Assembly (NCBI GenBank): GCA_022824185.1
Contig: JAJEAU010000008.1
Span: forward strand, 81,274 to 145,273
Length of the DNA: 64,000 bases
Source: Dehalococcoidia bacterium
Lineage (GTDB): Bacteria; Chloroflexota; Dehalococcoidia; Lucifugimonadales; Lucifugimonadaceae
Reading direction: 5' to 3'
A program made the translations under genes and the position numbers. Positions 1 to 8,723 of this stretch are shown piece by piece. The notes beneath the pieces were generated by a model. That model was not told the DNA's origin, ran no database searches, and worked only from the letters and a program-made list of their open reading frames with translations. Each line of letters begins with the position of its first letter. Position 1 is the first letter of the stretch.

Positions 1-313
1 CGCCTTGCATATCGCGCAGCAGATCGTAGACCTCGGCCTCACGCGCGTACGCATTCGTTGCTGCTTCCCTGCGTCGGTCCACGATTAATTTGGCAGGGAT
101 CTTGACGACAGCCGTATCGGGGGCGCGCTCATCACCTTCGATCGAGATTCGGAAAACCTGAGCCATCACTGGATTGCCACCGGCCAGTTCAGAGTACGAC
201 GCCACACGAGCACCGCCATAACCGGCCAAATCAAGCAAAGCATCACCGACATCGCTTGGATCCCCGTTTTGGCAGGCACGATCGATGTCAATCTCAGAGG
301 TTCGAATGGGCAT
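1..313 (-). CDS. Partial kinase-like protein (ecdysteroid kinase-like/APH superfamily), N-terminus only
   Basis: The gene runs off the left edge, so only about 104 N-terminal codons are visible; the ORF track missed it. The ATG at 313 reads MPIRTSEIDID and the frame stays open to base 1. An internal segment, TAVVKIPAK followed about 15 residues later by YAREAEVYDLL, resembles the nucleotide-binding lobe of ecdysteroid-kinase-like and aminoglycoside-phosphotransferase folds (VAK lysine, then the Y..E..FY..L helix). The catalytic loop lies outside the window, so substrate and activity cannot be judged. It is divergent from the SDR gene at 417, and the ~100 bp between them should hold both promoters. 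The family call rests on pattern only. Confidence 0.5.
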   Translation of the reverse strand, partial: MPIRTSEIDIDRACQNGDPSDVGDALLDLAGYGGARVASYSELAGGNPVMAQVFRISIEGDERAPDTAVVKIPAKLIVDRRREAATNAYAREAEVYDLLRDMQG

Positions 314-416
314 ATCGAGACGATCCTAATTTCCACGCTGCGGGTGCGGACTAAACGGCATTAACCGGATTGGCTTTAACATCACCCTCAGACATTCAAT
401 GTGGAGGTCCCGATTC

Positions 417-1271
417 ATGTCTAGGTTCGAAGGTAAAGCGGCTCTCATCACCGGTGGGGCATTGGGCATCGGCGGAGCGACTGCGCGTCGCTTGGCGTCG
501 GATGGCGCGATGGTCATGATCGCCGACATCAACGACGAAGCCGCAGCCGCAAACGTCGAGCGGATCACGGAAAGCGGAGGCACAGCGGCCTCTTGTCATA
601 TCGACGTGGCATCCTCCGCAGACTGCAAACGGATGGTGGACGAGACCGTCGAGACCTTCGGACGTTTAGACATCTTGGTCCAGAACGCATTCAGCGTCAT
701 AGCAGGGGAGTCGCGCATTCATGGCGATGCCATCAGCGTTGAAGAAGAAGATTGGGACTACGGGATTGACGTTCTGGTGAAAGCCCTTTACTTGGGTGCC
801 AAACATTCGATCCCGCACATGCGGGAAGTGGGTGGTGGTTCGATCATCAACTTGGCGTCTGTCCACTCTTTGCTCCAAGAGACGGGGATGCTGGTCTACG
901 AAACCGGGAAAGCCGCTGTGGTCGGACTGACAAGACAGTTGGCTGTCGAGTACGGGCCAGACGGTATCCGCGCCAATGCGATCGGCCCAGGTCACATCGT
1001 CGGTGAAGGCTTAGCTGAAATGTGGGCCGAAAACCCTACGGGCCACGCTTTCTTTGCCGACCAATACCCCCTGCGTCGGACCGGAAAGCCGGAGGAAATC
1101 GCGGCGGGAATCGCGTTCCTTTGTTCCGATGACGCTTCCTTCATAACCGGTCACACGTTGATGATCGACGGTGGCCTGACGGTACAGCTACAAGAGAAGT
1201 TTGGACTTAGGCAGGCGCGCTACGCTCTGGAGCATCCCGATGACAACTTCACGTTTGGAGCGTTGGATTAA
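417..1271 (+). CDS. Short-chain dehydrogenase/reductase (SDR)
   Basis: NAD(P)-dependent oxidoreductase of the classical SDR family, about 284 residues, cytoplasmic. The Rossmann motif TGGALGIG sits near the N-terminus, and the catalytic YETGK (YxxxK) follows a Ser in INLASVHS. The usual NNAG motif reads QNAF, so the Gly that closes the NAG turn is replaced. The ORF track starts at 399, but GGAGG at 403-407 is nine bases before the ATG at 417, which I prefer. A C-terminal tail of about 30 residues follows the usual IDGG end, longer than most SDRs. It converges on the nitroreductase gene with a 4-base overlap. The substrate cannot be told from sequence. Confidence 0.88.
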   Translation: MSRFEGKAALITGGALGIGGATARRLASDGAMVMIADINDEAAAANVERITESGGTAASCHIDVASSADCKRMVDETVETFGRLDILVQNAFSVIAGESRIHGDAISVEEEDWDYGIDVLVKALYLGAKHSIPHMREVGGGSIINLASVHSLLQETGMLVYETGKAAVVGLTRQLAVEYGPDGIRANAIGPGHIVGEGLAEMWAENPTGHAFFADQYPLRRTGKPEEIAAGIAFLCSDDASFITGHTLMIDGGLTVQLQEKFGLRQARYALEHPDDNFTFGALD

Positions 1272-1855
1272 GCGTTCTCCACGATGCCTTTGAAAGCGAT
1301 CTCGCTCAACGGTTTGCGGTCGTTCGGCGATTCACGTTCTTGCAGATCACTTGGCAACGCCTCCCGAGGTCCGAGCCTTCCTGCTGCGAATCCGCAGATC
1401 GGGGTATAGAACTCGTCGGATACGCCTAGCTTCTCGTTGACCTCATCGAGATTGATTCCGCCCATTGCGTGGGTGTAGATACCCATCGTTCGGGCTTGCA
1501 ACGCCAGCGACATCCAAGCCGCGCCCGTGTCGAACTGAGCTGTGCGGGGGCGTCGACCTTCTGGCGATTTCGTGCGCGCGAAGATGAATCCGATCAACGG
1601 GGCTTTGGTAGCCCAGATCTGGTTGCCGGGCAGCAATATCGAATCGAATACCTCACGATCAGGTCCGTCGGTCTCGTAGACAAAGAGCCACGGTTGCATG
1701 TTGTTCGACGATGGTGACCACCTCGCGCCTTCGAAGAGTGATGCAACTTCATCGTCTGTCAATGGTTCATCCGAGAATGATCTCGGCGACCAACGATCGA
1801 TGAACAGCGGGTCGACGCTAGCCGAAGGGGTGCGAGGGTTTGTAGGTTCCGTCAA
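1268..1855 (-). CDS. Nitroreductase family protein
   Basis: FMN-dependent oxidoreductase of the nitroreductase superfamily, 195 residues, a normal length. The N-terminal RWSPRSF and the segment ARWSPSSNNMQPW match the FMN-phosphate-binding start of the family (R.S.R.F followed by A..APS..N.QPW). The C-terminal region with ICGFAAGRLG fits the usual flavin-contacting GY..G. segment. Such enzymes reduce nitroaromatics, quinones or flavins with NAD(P)H; the natural substrate here is unknown. It overlaps the end of the convergent SDR gene by four bases. A 67-bp gap separates it from the nucleotidyltransferase gene on the same strand, which lies downstream. Confidence 0.85.
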   Translation of the reverse strand: MTEPTNPRTPSASVDPLFIDRWSPRSFSDEPLTDDEVASLFEGARWSPSSNNMQPWLFVYETDGPDREVFDSILLPGNQIWATKAPLIGFIFARTKSPEGRRPRTAQFDTGAAWMSLALQARTMGIYTHAMGGINLDEVNEKLGVSDEFYTPICGFAAGRLGPREALPSDLQERESPNDRKPLSEIAFKGIVENA

Positions 1856-1922
1856 TTGAATGCTCCTATCCTTGAGAATCCCTGTTGATCGAGATGTCGC
1901 CGAATGATTCTATGTGGCGCCA

Positions 1923-2552
1923 TCAAACAGATTCGGCGGATTGACGCAACTGCGTGGAAGAGATCGGGTCTGAAAACATCGCTTCCGGGATCTCCGTGAA
2001 CAGCGACTCGAGGCCCTTGGGTATTGGAAGGTCGTGAAAGGTCATGAAATCCCCATCCTCATCGTGGCGCCCACCGATGACAAATCCCGACCCCAGCGCC
2101 TTCAACTCCCCCAAGACCACCCGAGTCGTCGGCTCACCCGTCGTGCCTTGGTAGAAACGATCGTCGAAGAGCCTGATCGCTGTGTCGTAGCCGATCGCGA
2201 ACGTGGTCCCTGGCATCAGTCGCGCCTTTTCCACAAACGTCGCGGCTTTGGTGATGACGACGACGTCGTCCTTGTGATCGAACTGTTCCAACCGGGTTTC
2301 GATTTCCGAAGAGGCGATTTCCGGCTTCTCGACGTTCAGAATGGATATCTCGAAACATCGGGAAAGTCGTTTGCCCGTAACTTCCCATCCCGCGGTCAAC
2401 AGTGCACGGTGAGCACGATGTAACGGTCGGAAAGAACCGGCGAGCATCAAAGCCTCGGTTGGCGGTTCCTCGGACCAACCGTGGTGAGGGCGAAACACCA
2501 TCAAAGGCATCTGCCCATCTATCACCTTTTCAATGGGCGAAGCGTTCGACAA
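1923..2552 (-). CDS. Nucleotidyltransferase superfamily protein (NMN adenylyltransferase-like)
   Basis: 209 residues. The segment LAGSFRPLHRAHRALL is the HxxH phosphate-binding motif of the cytidylyl/adenylyltransferase fold (G.F.P.H.GH in NadD/NadM/CoaD), here with HRAH. The C-terminal ISSTQLRQS resembles the ISSTxIR motif that closes the NTP site. Both key motifs are present, so it is probably active. Its start lies 23 bases inside the upstream CinA-like gene, so the two are co-translated. CinA-type amidases make NMN and HxxH enzymes can adenylate it, so a role in pyridine-nucleotide salvage is a reasonable inference. The substrate is not proven. Confidence 0.7.
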   Translation of the reverse strand: MSNASPIEKVIDGQMPLMVFRPHHGWSEEPPTEALMLAGSFRPLHRAHRALLTAGWEVTGKRLSRCFEISILNVEKPEIASSEIETRLEQFDHKDDVVVITKAATFVEKARLMPGTTFAIGYDTAIRLFDDRFYQGTTGEPTTRVVLGELKALGSGFVIGGRHDEDGDFMTFHDLPIPKGLESLFTEIPEAMFSDPISSTQLRQSAESV

Positions 2553-3084
2553 CCTCGCCCTCCATCAGATCGAGATCCAACCTATCTTCGATCCCGCAAG
2601 CTTCCGCCAACGAGTTCAGGATGATCGCGGCGCATAGCCCCTCTTCTCCGGCGCGTTGGCGCTTGCCTTTTTTGAACACGATCGAACGAGTGAAGCCGCC
2701 CGTTACACCGTGCCATGCGATATGGGCACGGTTCTCGCCGCGTCGAACGCGATCAGTCGCAATTGCTGCAGTGCATGACACACCGACGACCATGTTTGGG
2801 CTGTCAACATCGGTTTCGTTCAGTTGAACAGCCTTTTCGTATGCTCGTCGAGCCATGATCTCGGCTTCTTGGCGAGAGACGTGTTGGTCGGCCACGACGC
2901 CTACGTACTTGTCTAACGCGGCACGTGAGTACGGCACTTGCGCATCGATGACGGTCCTCGACGCGCCGCCTATCGCGAATAATGCGGATATCGCACTGGT
3001 GCCTGCCCCGGTGATAACCAGACACGCCTTTGTCGGCGTGTCGTGGATCTTCTGCACTAGCGAGGTGATGTTCCTGTCGGTCAC
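2530..3084 (-). CDS. CinA C-terminal-domain-like protein (possible nicotinamide-nucleotide amidase)
   Basis: 184 residues from a GTG at 3084. The ORF track begins at 3156, but its first 24 residues lie inside the upstream SDR gene. GTG at 3084-3082 overlaps that gene's TGA as GTGA, a typical coupled start. The segment ACLVITGAGTSAISALFAIGGAS matches the GGL..a.L...PGAS core of CinA-C/PncC, and VGVSCTAAIATDR matches the G.tG.AGP region. Family members deamidate NMN to nicotinate mononucleotide or deamidate NAD(P) damage products. Followed with overlap by the nucleotidyltransferase gene. I recall plant and bacterial proteins in which these two domains are fused, but could not check this. Confidence 0.65.
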   Translation of the reverse strand: MTDRNITSLVQKIHDTPTKACLVITGAGTSAISALFAIGGASRTVIDAQVPYSRAALDKYVGVVADQHVSRQEAEIMARRAYEKAVQLNETDVDSPNMVVGVSCTAAIATDRVRRGENRAHIAWHGVTGGFTRSIVFKKGKRQRAGEEGLCAAIILNSLAEACGIEDRLDLDLMEGEVVERFAH

Positions 3085-3836
3085 GCCGCTAGCAGTCCCC
3101 CATCGATTCCCACCATCTGACCCGTGACGTAGGACGAGTAGTCGGAGAGCAACCATGCGACTAGCTGCCCGACCTCTTCTGGTTTCCCGTATCTGGCCAA
3201 CGGGACGGCCGATTCAATTTGCTGTCGAATTTCTTCTTCACCGCGATCTACGGACCGCATCATATCTGTGTCGATCGGTCCGGGGCAGATCCCGTTTATC
3301 CGAATGCCCATCCTTGCGTAGTCCAGCGCAGCGGCTTTGGTGAGGCCGGTGACCGCATGTTTAGTCGCGGTGTATGCGGGTCGTTTGATGTCTGCCCTTA
3401 GCCCGTTCCGCGATGAATCGTTGACGATCGAACCTTTGACCCCGAGACGGAGCATTGCCTCGACCTCGGATTTCATGCACAGCCAGACGCCCCGGACGTT
3501 CACCTCCCATGATCTTGTCAAGACGTCGTCATCCATCTCGTGAATCCGGCCGGAATCCAAGAGGACCCCTGCATTGTTGAAGGCTCCGTCGATGGAACCG
3601 AACGTTTTGACAGCGTGTTCGACCATCGCGGTGACATCAGATGGGTCGGTGACGTCAGCCCGAATGTGGGTAGCGCTTCCGCCGTCGGCTCGGATGGATT
3701 CCGCTACCTCGGCGCAAAGCTCGGTTCTTCGCGCCGCGATGACTACGTTTGCCCCGTGTTTTGCGACCACTTCCGCAGTTGCGCGACCGATCCCCGAGCT
3801 TGCACCCGTGACAAGCACTGTCTTTCCGTTCAGCAT
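3081..3836 (-). CDS. Short-chain dehydrogenase/reductase (SDR)
   Basis: Classical SDR of about 251 residues with textbook motifs: VTGASSGIG (NADP-type GxxxGxG), NNAG in FNNAGVL, the Ser in IVNDSSRNG and YTATK (YxxxK). It ends with YVTGQMVGIDGG, as FabG-like enzymes do. The ORF track begins 25 codons earlier at 3911. I prefer ATG 3836 because GGGAG lies about ten bases upstream and the protein then starts MLNGKTVLVTG, a normal SDR N-terminus; the longer form cannot be excluded. Its stop overlaps the GTG of the CinA-like gene, so SDR, amidase and nucleotidyltransferase form one coupled unit. The substrate is unknown. Confidence 0.88.
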   Translation of the reverse strand: MLNGKTVLVTGASSGIGRATAEVVAKHGANVVIAARRTELCAEVAESIRADGGSATHIRADVTDPSDVTAMVEHAVKTFGSIDGAFNNAGVLLDSGRIHEMDDDVLTRSWEVNVRGVWLCMKSEVEAMLRLGVKGSIVNDSSRNGLRADIKRPAYTATKHAVTGLTKAAALDYARMGIRINGICPGPIDTDMMRSVDRGEEEIRQQIESAVPLARYGKPEEVGQLVAWLLSDYSSYVTGQMVGIDGGLLAA

Positions 3837-3917
3837 CGAGGCGAAGTCTCCCACAGATTCATGATTCTGCACTCTCAACGAACAGCCGCTGGTGAGTTCA
3901 ATTCGGTTCAATCAGAT

Positions 3918-3946
3918 TTGACAAACCCAGTACGTGATGCTAAATT
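3918..3946 (+). promoter_or_regulatory. Candidate sigma70 promoter of the ABC operon
   Basis: TTGACA at 3918-3923, a 17-base spacer and TAAATT at 3941-3946 give a near-consensus promoter pointing at the SBP gene, leaving an untranslated leader of about 155 bases. It also lies just upstream of the divergent SDR gene. Sequence match only. Confidence 0.5.
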
Positions 3947-4110
3947 TACCCGCGTATTGTAAGCCGCAAGGCGTGAAGGTTGCTGTATACTCTCCGAAGT
4001 TGCAGGCGTCCATAACGTGTGTGTGGCACTGTGAAATACCGGTTTGGGTATGATGCGGCTGATCCGTATCGGAGAACCCCCCTAGCCGGCACAATACAGG
4101 AGGTTCATGA

Positions 4111-6327
4111 ATGAAACTAAGCTATCTACTCAAGCGGTGGGGATTCCTGCCCTTGATGGTGGCCGTTGCGGCAACCGCGTTTGGTTTGGCCTGCGGTAGT
4201 TCTGAAGAGCCCGCGACCCCATTGCCTGCGGCAACCGCTGCTCCCGCGGCGAAAGCTGCCCCGGCCGCGAAAGCCGCTCCCGCAGCGACTGCTGCTCCGG
4301 CTGCGAAAGCTGCCGCCGCAGCGACTGCCGCTCCTGCCATGAAGGGTGAAGCAGCCGCCGAGGCCGCCCCGGCAGCCACCGCTCGACCGGCCGAAAAAGC
4401 CGCCGAAGCCATGGCTCCTGAGGCTATGGAAGAGGAGCGCGAGGTTATCTTCGCAACTCGAAGCGTAGGTGCCGTGATCGGTTTGCCTACGGTCGGACCT
4501 TACTCTGGTACACCGACGCACGGCGGCGGGGTTGAAGAGTACTTCTTCGTTTTCGAGAACGGTGACCCAATGACCCCCGAACTCGTCGAGTCCTGGGACA
4601 TTGATCCTGCCGGAACTCGTGTCCGCATGACCATGCGACAAGGTTCTGACGGATCGGGAATTCCGTTCAACTCACCGATTGGATTTGAAGATCAAGACTT
4701 CGGCATCGTCAACGCTGACGAAGTGGTCCGATACTTCAACGAGTCGAACGCCACCACCAACCCAGACACCACCTACGGCAACTCCGGCGACCTCGCAGCC
4801 ATCTTCTTGGAAGCGATTAAGGTTGACGACTGGACGGTCGAAATTGGACTGGTATCACCGGTCTACTTCTGCCTGCCCATCTCACAGTTCGGCTGCTTGA
4901 GCGCAGCACGCGGACTCTACTACCTGAGTCACCAAGACTCGATGGGAGTTGAGTGGGCACGCGAGCACCACGTAGGTACTGGCGCGTTCGTCCAAGGACA
5001 TTGTGTTCCTGGTGACCGATGCGAGACCGTGGCCGTGGACGACCACTGGCGCGTAACGCCCGGCATCGACAAGTACACCCAGATCCAGGTTGCTGAGAAC
5101 AACACTCGCATCGCCATGCTACGCAACGGCGAAGCTGACTTGGCATTGCTGGACTTCAAACTCGTCCCTGGCGTCGTTCAGGAAGGCTACCGCTTCCTAG
5201 AGACCATGCCCGGCGGTTTCGTTGGTCAATCGATCATGTACCCCGGTCTTCTCTGGGAGCACTCGCACGCCCGAACTGGCGAACCGCTAGAGCCTTGGAA
5301 CTGTGAAAACCGCAGCGACGCCGCAATCGACAACGCTTGCGGCTCCGGCCCCAACGAGGGTCCCTACACCGAGGACTTCCCTTGGATCGGTAACCCTTGG
5401 GGAACCGAGGACGCTCCTTGCACGGACGGTGACGCACCTGGTCGCGAGCGATGCGGAAACGCACCGTACGCTGACACCGACAACCCTGAGGGGATGGACG
5501 ACATGGAACAGGCTCGCCTGGTCCGCCTCGCCCAGTCGATCGCGATCGACCGTAACGAGATCAACAGCGTATTCCTTGACAACAAGGGCGCAGGCATCTA
5601 CTCCGAGTACATGGGACCGCACTTCCCTGGCTGGGACCCCAATCGATCAACCGGTTGCTGGGACTGGCTAGGAAACCGGATCGACTGCCCGGCCGAGGCC
5701 GCTGGCACTCTGTTCGAGGATGGTGTCCCGTGGGTCTTGCCGGATGGCGATCTAGAGCTCGCAGATGCTTTGCTAGCCGCAGCTGGCTACCCGCTGGTTG
5801 ATGGCAAGCGCCAAGGCATCGAGAGTATGGTTCTCCAGGCTTACGTCGCCGAAATCGGTGAAGTCAGCCTTGAAATTGCCGACTACATCACGTCGCAATG
5901 GGAACAGCTCGGTATCGAAATCGAGCAGTTGATCGAAGACTACGGCGGAGTCATCTCGCAGAGGATGCGACGCCGTGTGCAGTACCTGCCAGTCTTCAAG
6001 AACGGCGACGTTCACTCGAACGTCTACCCGCTTGACTGGCCGTTGCCCACAGTCGACACCTCGTCCAGCCGACCTGGTTGGGGCGTAGGCTTCGAATCTC
6101 AGCCAGGCGCCAAGTGGCTGTTCGAGATCCTCGGCGAGCAGGACAAAGCAGTGCGTGAGCAGAAGCACCTCGAGTGGGTCGACTGGTCAATGTACTGGGT
6201 CCAGTACGCCGGTGTTGTCGAAGTGCCCAAGGGCCTAGTTGCCGGACCGAGAATTGCTTCTTGGAACGGTCGACAGCAGCACTACAGCAACTGGTCGAGC
6301 AACCCTGAGTTCATCGTTCTCAGGTAA
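4111..6327 (+). CDS. ABC transporter substrate-binding lipoprotein, family 5 (peptide/opine type)
   Basis: 738 residues. Residues 1-28 are a lipoprotein signal ending GLAC, so the mature protein is anchored by Cys28. Residues about 35-105 are a low-complexity Ala/Pro/Lys linker of repeated AAPAAKAAPAA units, then an SBP_bac_5-like domain (EEYFFVFENG, TPELVESWDID, GTGAFV, RIAMLRNGEADLAL). Several cysteine pairs (for example CLPISQFGC, CVPGDRC, CTDGDAPGRERC) suggest disulfides outside the membrane. AGGAGG at 4098-4103 precedes the ATG. First gene of the operon with two permeases; it should capture a peptide or other organic ligand and deliver it to them. The ligand is unknown. Confidence 0.85.
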   Translation: MKLSYLLKRWGFLPLMVAVAATAFGLACGSSEEPATPLPAATAAPAAKAAPAAKAAPAATAAPAAKAAAAATAAPAMKGEAAAEAAPAATARPAEKAAEAMAPEAMEEEREVIFATRSVGAVIGLPTVGPYSGTPTHGGGVEEYFFVFENGDPMTPELVESWDIDPAGTRVRMTMRQGSDGSGIPFNSPIGFEDQDFGIVNADEVVRYFNESNATTNPDTTYGNSGDLAAIFLEAIKVDDWTVEIGLVSPVYFCLPISQFGCLSAARGLYYLSHQDSMGVEWAREHHVGTGAFVQGHCVPGDRCETVAVDDHWRVTPGIDKYTQIQVAENNTRIAMLRNGEADLALLDFKLVPGVVQEGYRFLETMPGGFVGQSIMYPGLLWEHSHARTGEPLEPWNCENRSDAAIDNACGSGPNEGPYTEDFPWIGNPWGTEDAPCTDGDAPGRERCGNAPYADTDNPEGMDDMEQARLVRLAQSIAIDRNEINSVFLDNKGAGIYSEYMGPHFPGWDPNRSTGCWDWLGNRIDCPAEAAGTLFEDGVPWVLPDGDLELADALLAAAGYPLVDGKRQGIESMVLQAYVAEIGEVSLEIADYITSQWEQLGIEIEQLIEDYGGVISQRMRRRVQYLPVFKNGDVHSNVYPLDWPLPTVDTSSSRPGWGVGFESQPGAKWLFEILGEQDKAVREQKHLEWVDWSMYWVQYAGVVEVPKGLVAGPRIASWNGRQQHYSNWSSNPEFIVLR

Positions 6328-6355
6328 GCAGGCTCAACCTAGTAGAACTAGTGGC

Positions 6356-6384
6356 ACGGAGCCCGTGCAATACTCGGGCTCCGT
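6356..6384 (+). promoter_or_regulatory. Intercistronic stem-loop between SBP and permease genes
   Basis: ACGGAGCCCG, a nine-base loop and CGGGCTCCGT form a perfect 10-bp stem 28 bases after the SBP stop codon. No T-run follows, so it is more likely an RNA-processing or 3'-stabilising hairpin than a full terminator. SBP genes often have such a hairpin so that more binding protein than permease is made. The rest of the 274-bp gap shows no convincing gene; the 67-residue ORF at 6351 lacks a good ribosome site and overlaps this stem. Confidence 0.6.
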
Positions 6385-6601
6385 CCGCAAAGATGGTGGT
6401 GGTGCGTGATGCCATCGGCAGCACGCACCGCGCCATCGTCTCGCACGGCGCCGAACAACAAGCCTTCGGGTTGCGACGCGGTTGGGAATACCCGAACGCC
6501 GTTTCTCACCAAAAGGCGACTGCGTCCTTAAACTGGCCCGACGCCCCTAAGTAAACATAAACATCCGAAGGATCGTTTCGATTTAGCCCCAGGAGTATGC
6601 A

Positions 6602-7588
6602 ATGTTTCGATTCTTGGCAGGACGCATATTTACCTCACTGATTTCGGTGTTTGGTGCTACTCTCGCGATCTTCATCTTGGTGCACGTAAATCCGAAGGAT
6701 CCTAGGGAGATATTCGTTCCTCAGAGTGGCTACGGTCTCACTCGAGAGAGTTGGAATCGACTGGGCGACCGTCTGGGGTTTGATAAGCCAGCCCCGGTTC
6801 AATATGTGGAATGGTTGAGCCGCGTTTTCAGGCTGGATTTTGGTGTTTCACTGGGACTTCAGATCGACGTTTGGGACATCATCAAGGGCAAATTGGGTGC
6901 AACTGTCCAGTTGGGCGTGGGAGGATGGTTGATTGCTGTTCTGATGGGCATCCCCACAGGAGTTGTGGCGGCTGTGTGGCGGGGTGGTGTGTTTGACTAC
7001 ATAGCTAGATTCGTCGCGCTGGTCGGTCAAGCCGCCCCCGCATTCGTGACAGCCATCGTGATGATTTGGTTGTTCTCAGTGACGTTGAATGAAATTCCGG
7101 AGGATAGTGTATTTGGGTTCTTGGGGATTTTTGGTATGCCTGCTGGAGGTCGAACCCCCGACGAATTCCGTTGGAAAGAATATGTTTTGCCGTGTGTCGC
7201 GTTAGGTTGGGGCTCGGCTGCGGGTCTGATGCGCCTCACGAGGTCGTCGATGTTGGAGATCCTAGACTCCGAATTCGTAAAGATGGCGAGAGCGAAGGGC
7301 GTAGGCAATACCACGGTTATCTTCAAGCACGCGTTGCGTAATGCTCTGATCGCACCAATCACCTCAATGTTGCTCCTGTTCGCTGGATTCTTGAATGGTG
7401 CATTGGTTATCGAAATCGTCTTTTCATGGCCCGGGATCGGACAGATTGCACTGCAACAAGCTGTGCAAAACAACGATTTCCCATTGTTGCTCGGTACCGT
7501 AGTCATCTTCCTGATGTATTTCTTGGTGTTTGCTACTGTCGCAGACATCCTCTACACAGTGATCGACCCGCGAGTTCGATTGCGATAA
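6602..7588 (+). CDS. ABC transporter permease, DppB/OppB type
   Basis: 328-residue inner-membrane permease. It begins with the family hallmark MFRFLAGRIFTSLISVFGATLAIFILVHV (first membrane helix), then a soluble loop, four to five further hydrophobic segments and the coupling-helix (EAA) segment EFVKMARAKGV...HALRNALIAP. The C-terminal PGIGQIALQQAVQNNDFPLL is typical of DppB. AGGAG stands seven bases before the ATG. It should pair with the next gene as the transmembrane channel for the SBP ligand. Hydrolysis must be supplied by ATPases encoded elsewhere, since none is in this operon. Confidence 0.92.
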   Translation: MFRFLAGRIFTSLISVFGATLAIFILVHVNPKDPREIFVPQSGYGLTRESWNRLGDRLGFDKPAPVQYVEWLSRVFRLDFGVSLGLQIDVWDIIKGKLGATVQLGVGGWLIAVLMGIPTGVVAAVWRGGVFDYIARFVALVGQAAPAFVTAIVMIWLFSVTLNEIPEDSVFGFLGIFGMPAGGRTPDEFRWKEYVLPCVALGWGSAAGLMRLTRSSMLEILDSEFVKMARAKGVGNTTVIFKHALRNALIAPITSMLLLFAGFLNGALVIEIVFSWPGIGQIALQQAVQNNDFPLLLGTVVIFLMYFLVFATVADILYTVIDPRVRLR

Positions 7589-7635
7589 CGAGAGGACGTT
7601 TGGGCAAATAGCTTCACACGAAAAGGCAGCAACCC

Positions 7636-8703
7636 ATGACAACAGAAGTCGATACCGCGCAAAACACGACCGAGGCAGATCAGGTTGATCGCGAACAAGC
7701 GCTGAATTACGGACGCACCTCAAACCCGTTCGTTTTGGCGTGGTACTACCTGCGTCGATACCCGATTATTCCAGTGATCGTTCTCGCAGGCCTTTTGCTC
7801 GCTGCGATTATCGGCCCCTACGCCGCTCCCTTTCCTAGAGACAAGGGATACTCGCATGACCGGAACCTCGGTTTGTGGCAACAGTCCAGAGCGTCGTATA
7901 TCCCCCTTGGCGGGACCACCATCGCAGAGTTGAGTTATCAGCAATGCGATCTCATTGATCCTAGCGCGGGAAGGGATTCAGAAAATATCACTCAGTGCGG
8001 CAAGCTGCATATATTGGGAGCCGACCACGCGGGAAGAGATATATTCAGCAGGCTATTGCACGGTTCTCGGATTTCTATCGCTGTCGTGACTTTTTCACTC
8101 ACTTCCGGGATGATACTAGGGACCGCCGTCGCGCTGTTCAGCGGTTACTATGGCGGTATATTCGATGAGATTGTGACTCGTTTTGTCGATATATGGAACG
8201 CCCTGCCGTTCTTGATGGTGGCAATCGTGGTTACCCAGTTGTTTGGGGCAAAGGTCAACGTATTGTTCTGGAAGGTCGATATGTTGTTATTTGTTCTGAT
8301 GCTGGTGGCATGGGTCGGATTTGTACGTGTCATACGTGCGCAAGTGTTCGTGTTGCGGGAGCTGGATTACGTGGCTGCCGCCCGAGTGGCGGGAGCGTCT
8401 GACATACGCATCATTTGGCGGCATCTCGTGCCCGGGATCATGAACACGGTTATCGTAGTCGCCAGCTTGAACACAAGCGGTTTGATTCTTGCCGAGTCGA
8501 CCTTGAGTTTCGTGGGCGCGGGAATTCAACCGCCGACGCCAGCTTGGGGTGTGATGACTAATCAAGGCCGAGACTATATCCTGGAGGCACCGCATATCAC
8601 GTTGGTGCCTGGAACTGCCATCTTCCTCGTAGTACTCTCCATGAACTTCTTTGGCGACTGGTTGCGTGATCGTCTCGACCCGCGACTACGCCAAGTTGCA
8701 TAA
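7636..8703 (+). CDS. ABC transporter permease, DppC/OppC type
   Basis: 355 residues. A short cytosolic N-terminus leads to a first helix (PIIPVIVLAGLLLAAIIGPYAAPF), a periplasmic-type loop of about 90 residues with LGADHAGRDIFSRLLHGSRIS (the DppC signature LGTD..GRD..SR...G.R.S), and then the permease helices. The coupling segment is YVAAARVAGASDIRIIWRHLVPG. The extra loop after helix one contains two Cys (QQC, ITQC) that may form a disulfide outside the cell. It follows the DppB-like gene by 47 bases, with only a weak AAAGGC ribosome site. It is the second half of the channel. Confidence 0.92.
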   Translation: MTTEVDTAQNTTEADQVDREQALNYGRTSNPFVLAWYYLRRYPIIPVIVLAGLLLAAIIGPYAAPFPRDKGYSHDRNLGLWQQSRASYIPLGGTTIAELSYQQCDLIDPSAGRDSENITQCGKLHILGADHAGRDIFSRLLHGSRISIAVVTFSLTSGMILGTAVALFSGYYGGIFDEIVTRFVDIWNALPFLMVAIVVTQLFGAKVNVLFWKVDMLLFVLMLVAWVGFVRVIRAQVFVLRELDYVAAARVAGASDIRIIWRHLVPGIMNTVIVVASLNTSGLILAESTLSFVGAGIQPPTPAWGVMTNQGRDYILEAPHITLVPGTAIFLVVLSMNFFGDWLRDRLDPRLRQVA

Positions 8704-8723
8704 AACGCAATAAGGAGGTGCAG

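Noticed and set aside
4122-4641. Minus-strand Ala/Gly-rich ORFs
   Set aside because: Antisense shadows of the SBP Ala/Pro linker, without ribosome sites.
6351-6554. 67-residue ORF between SBP and permease genes
   Set aside because: It starts inside the intercistronic stem-loop, with no Shine-Dalgarno and no recognisable motif.
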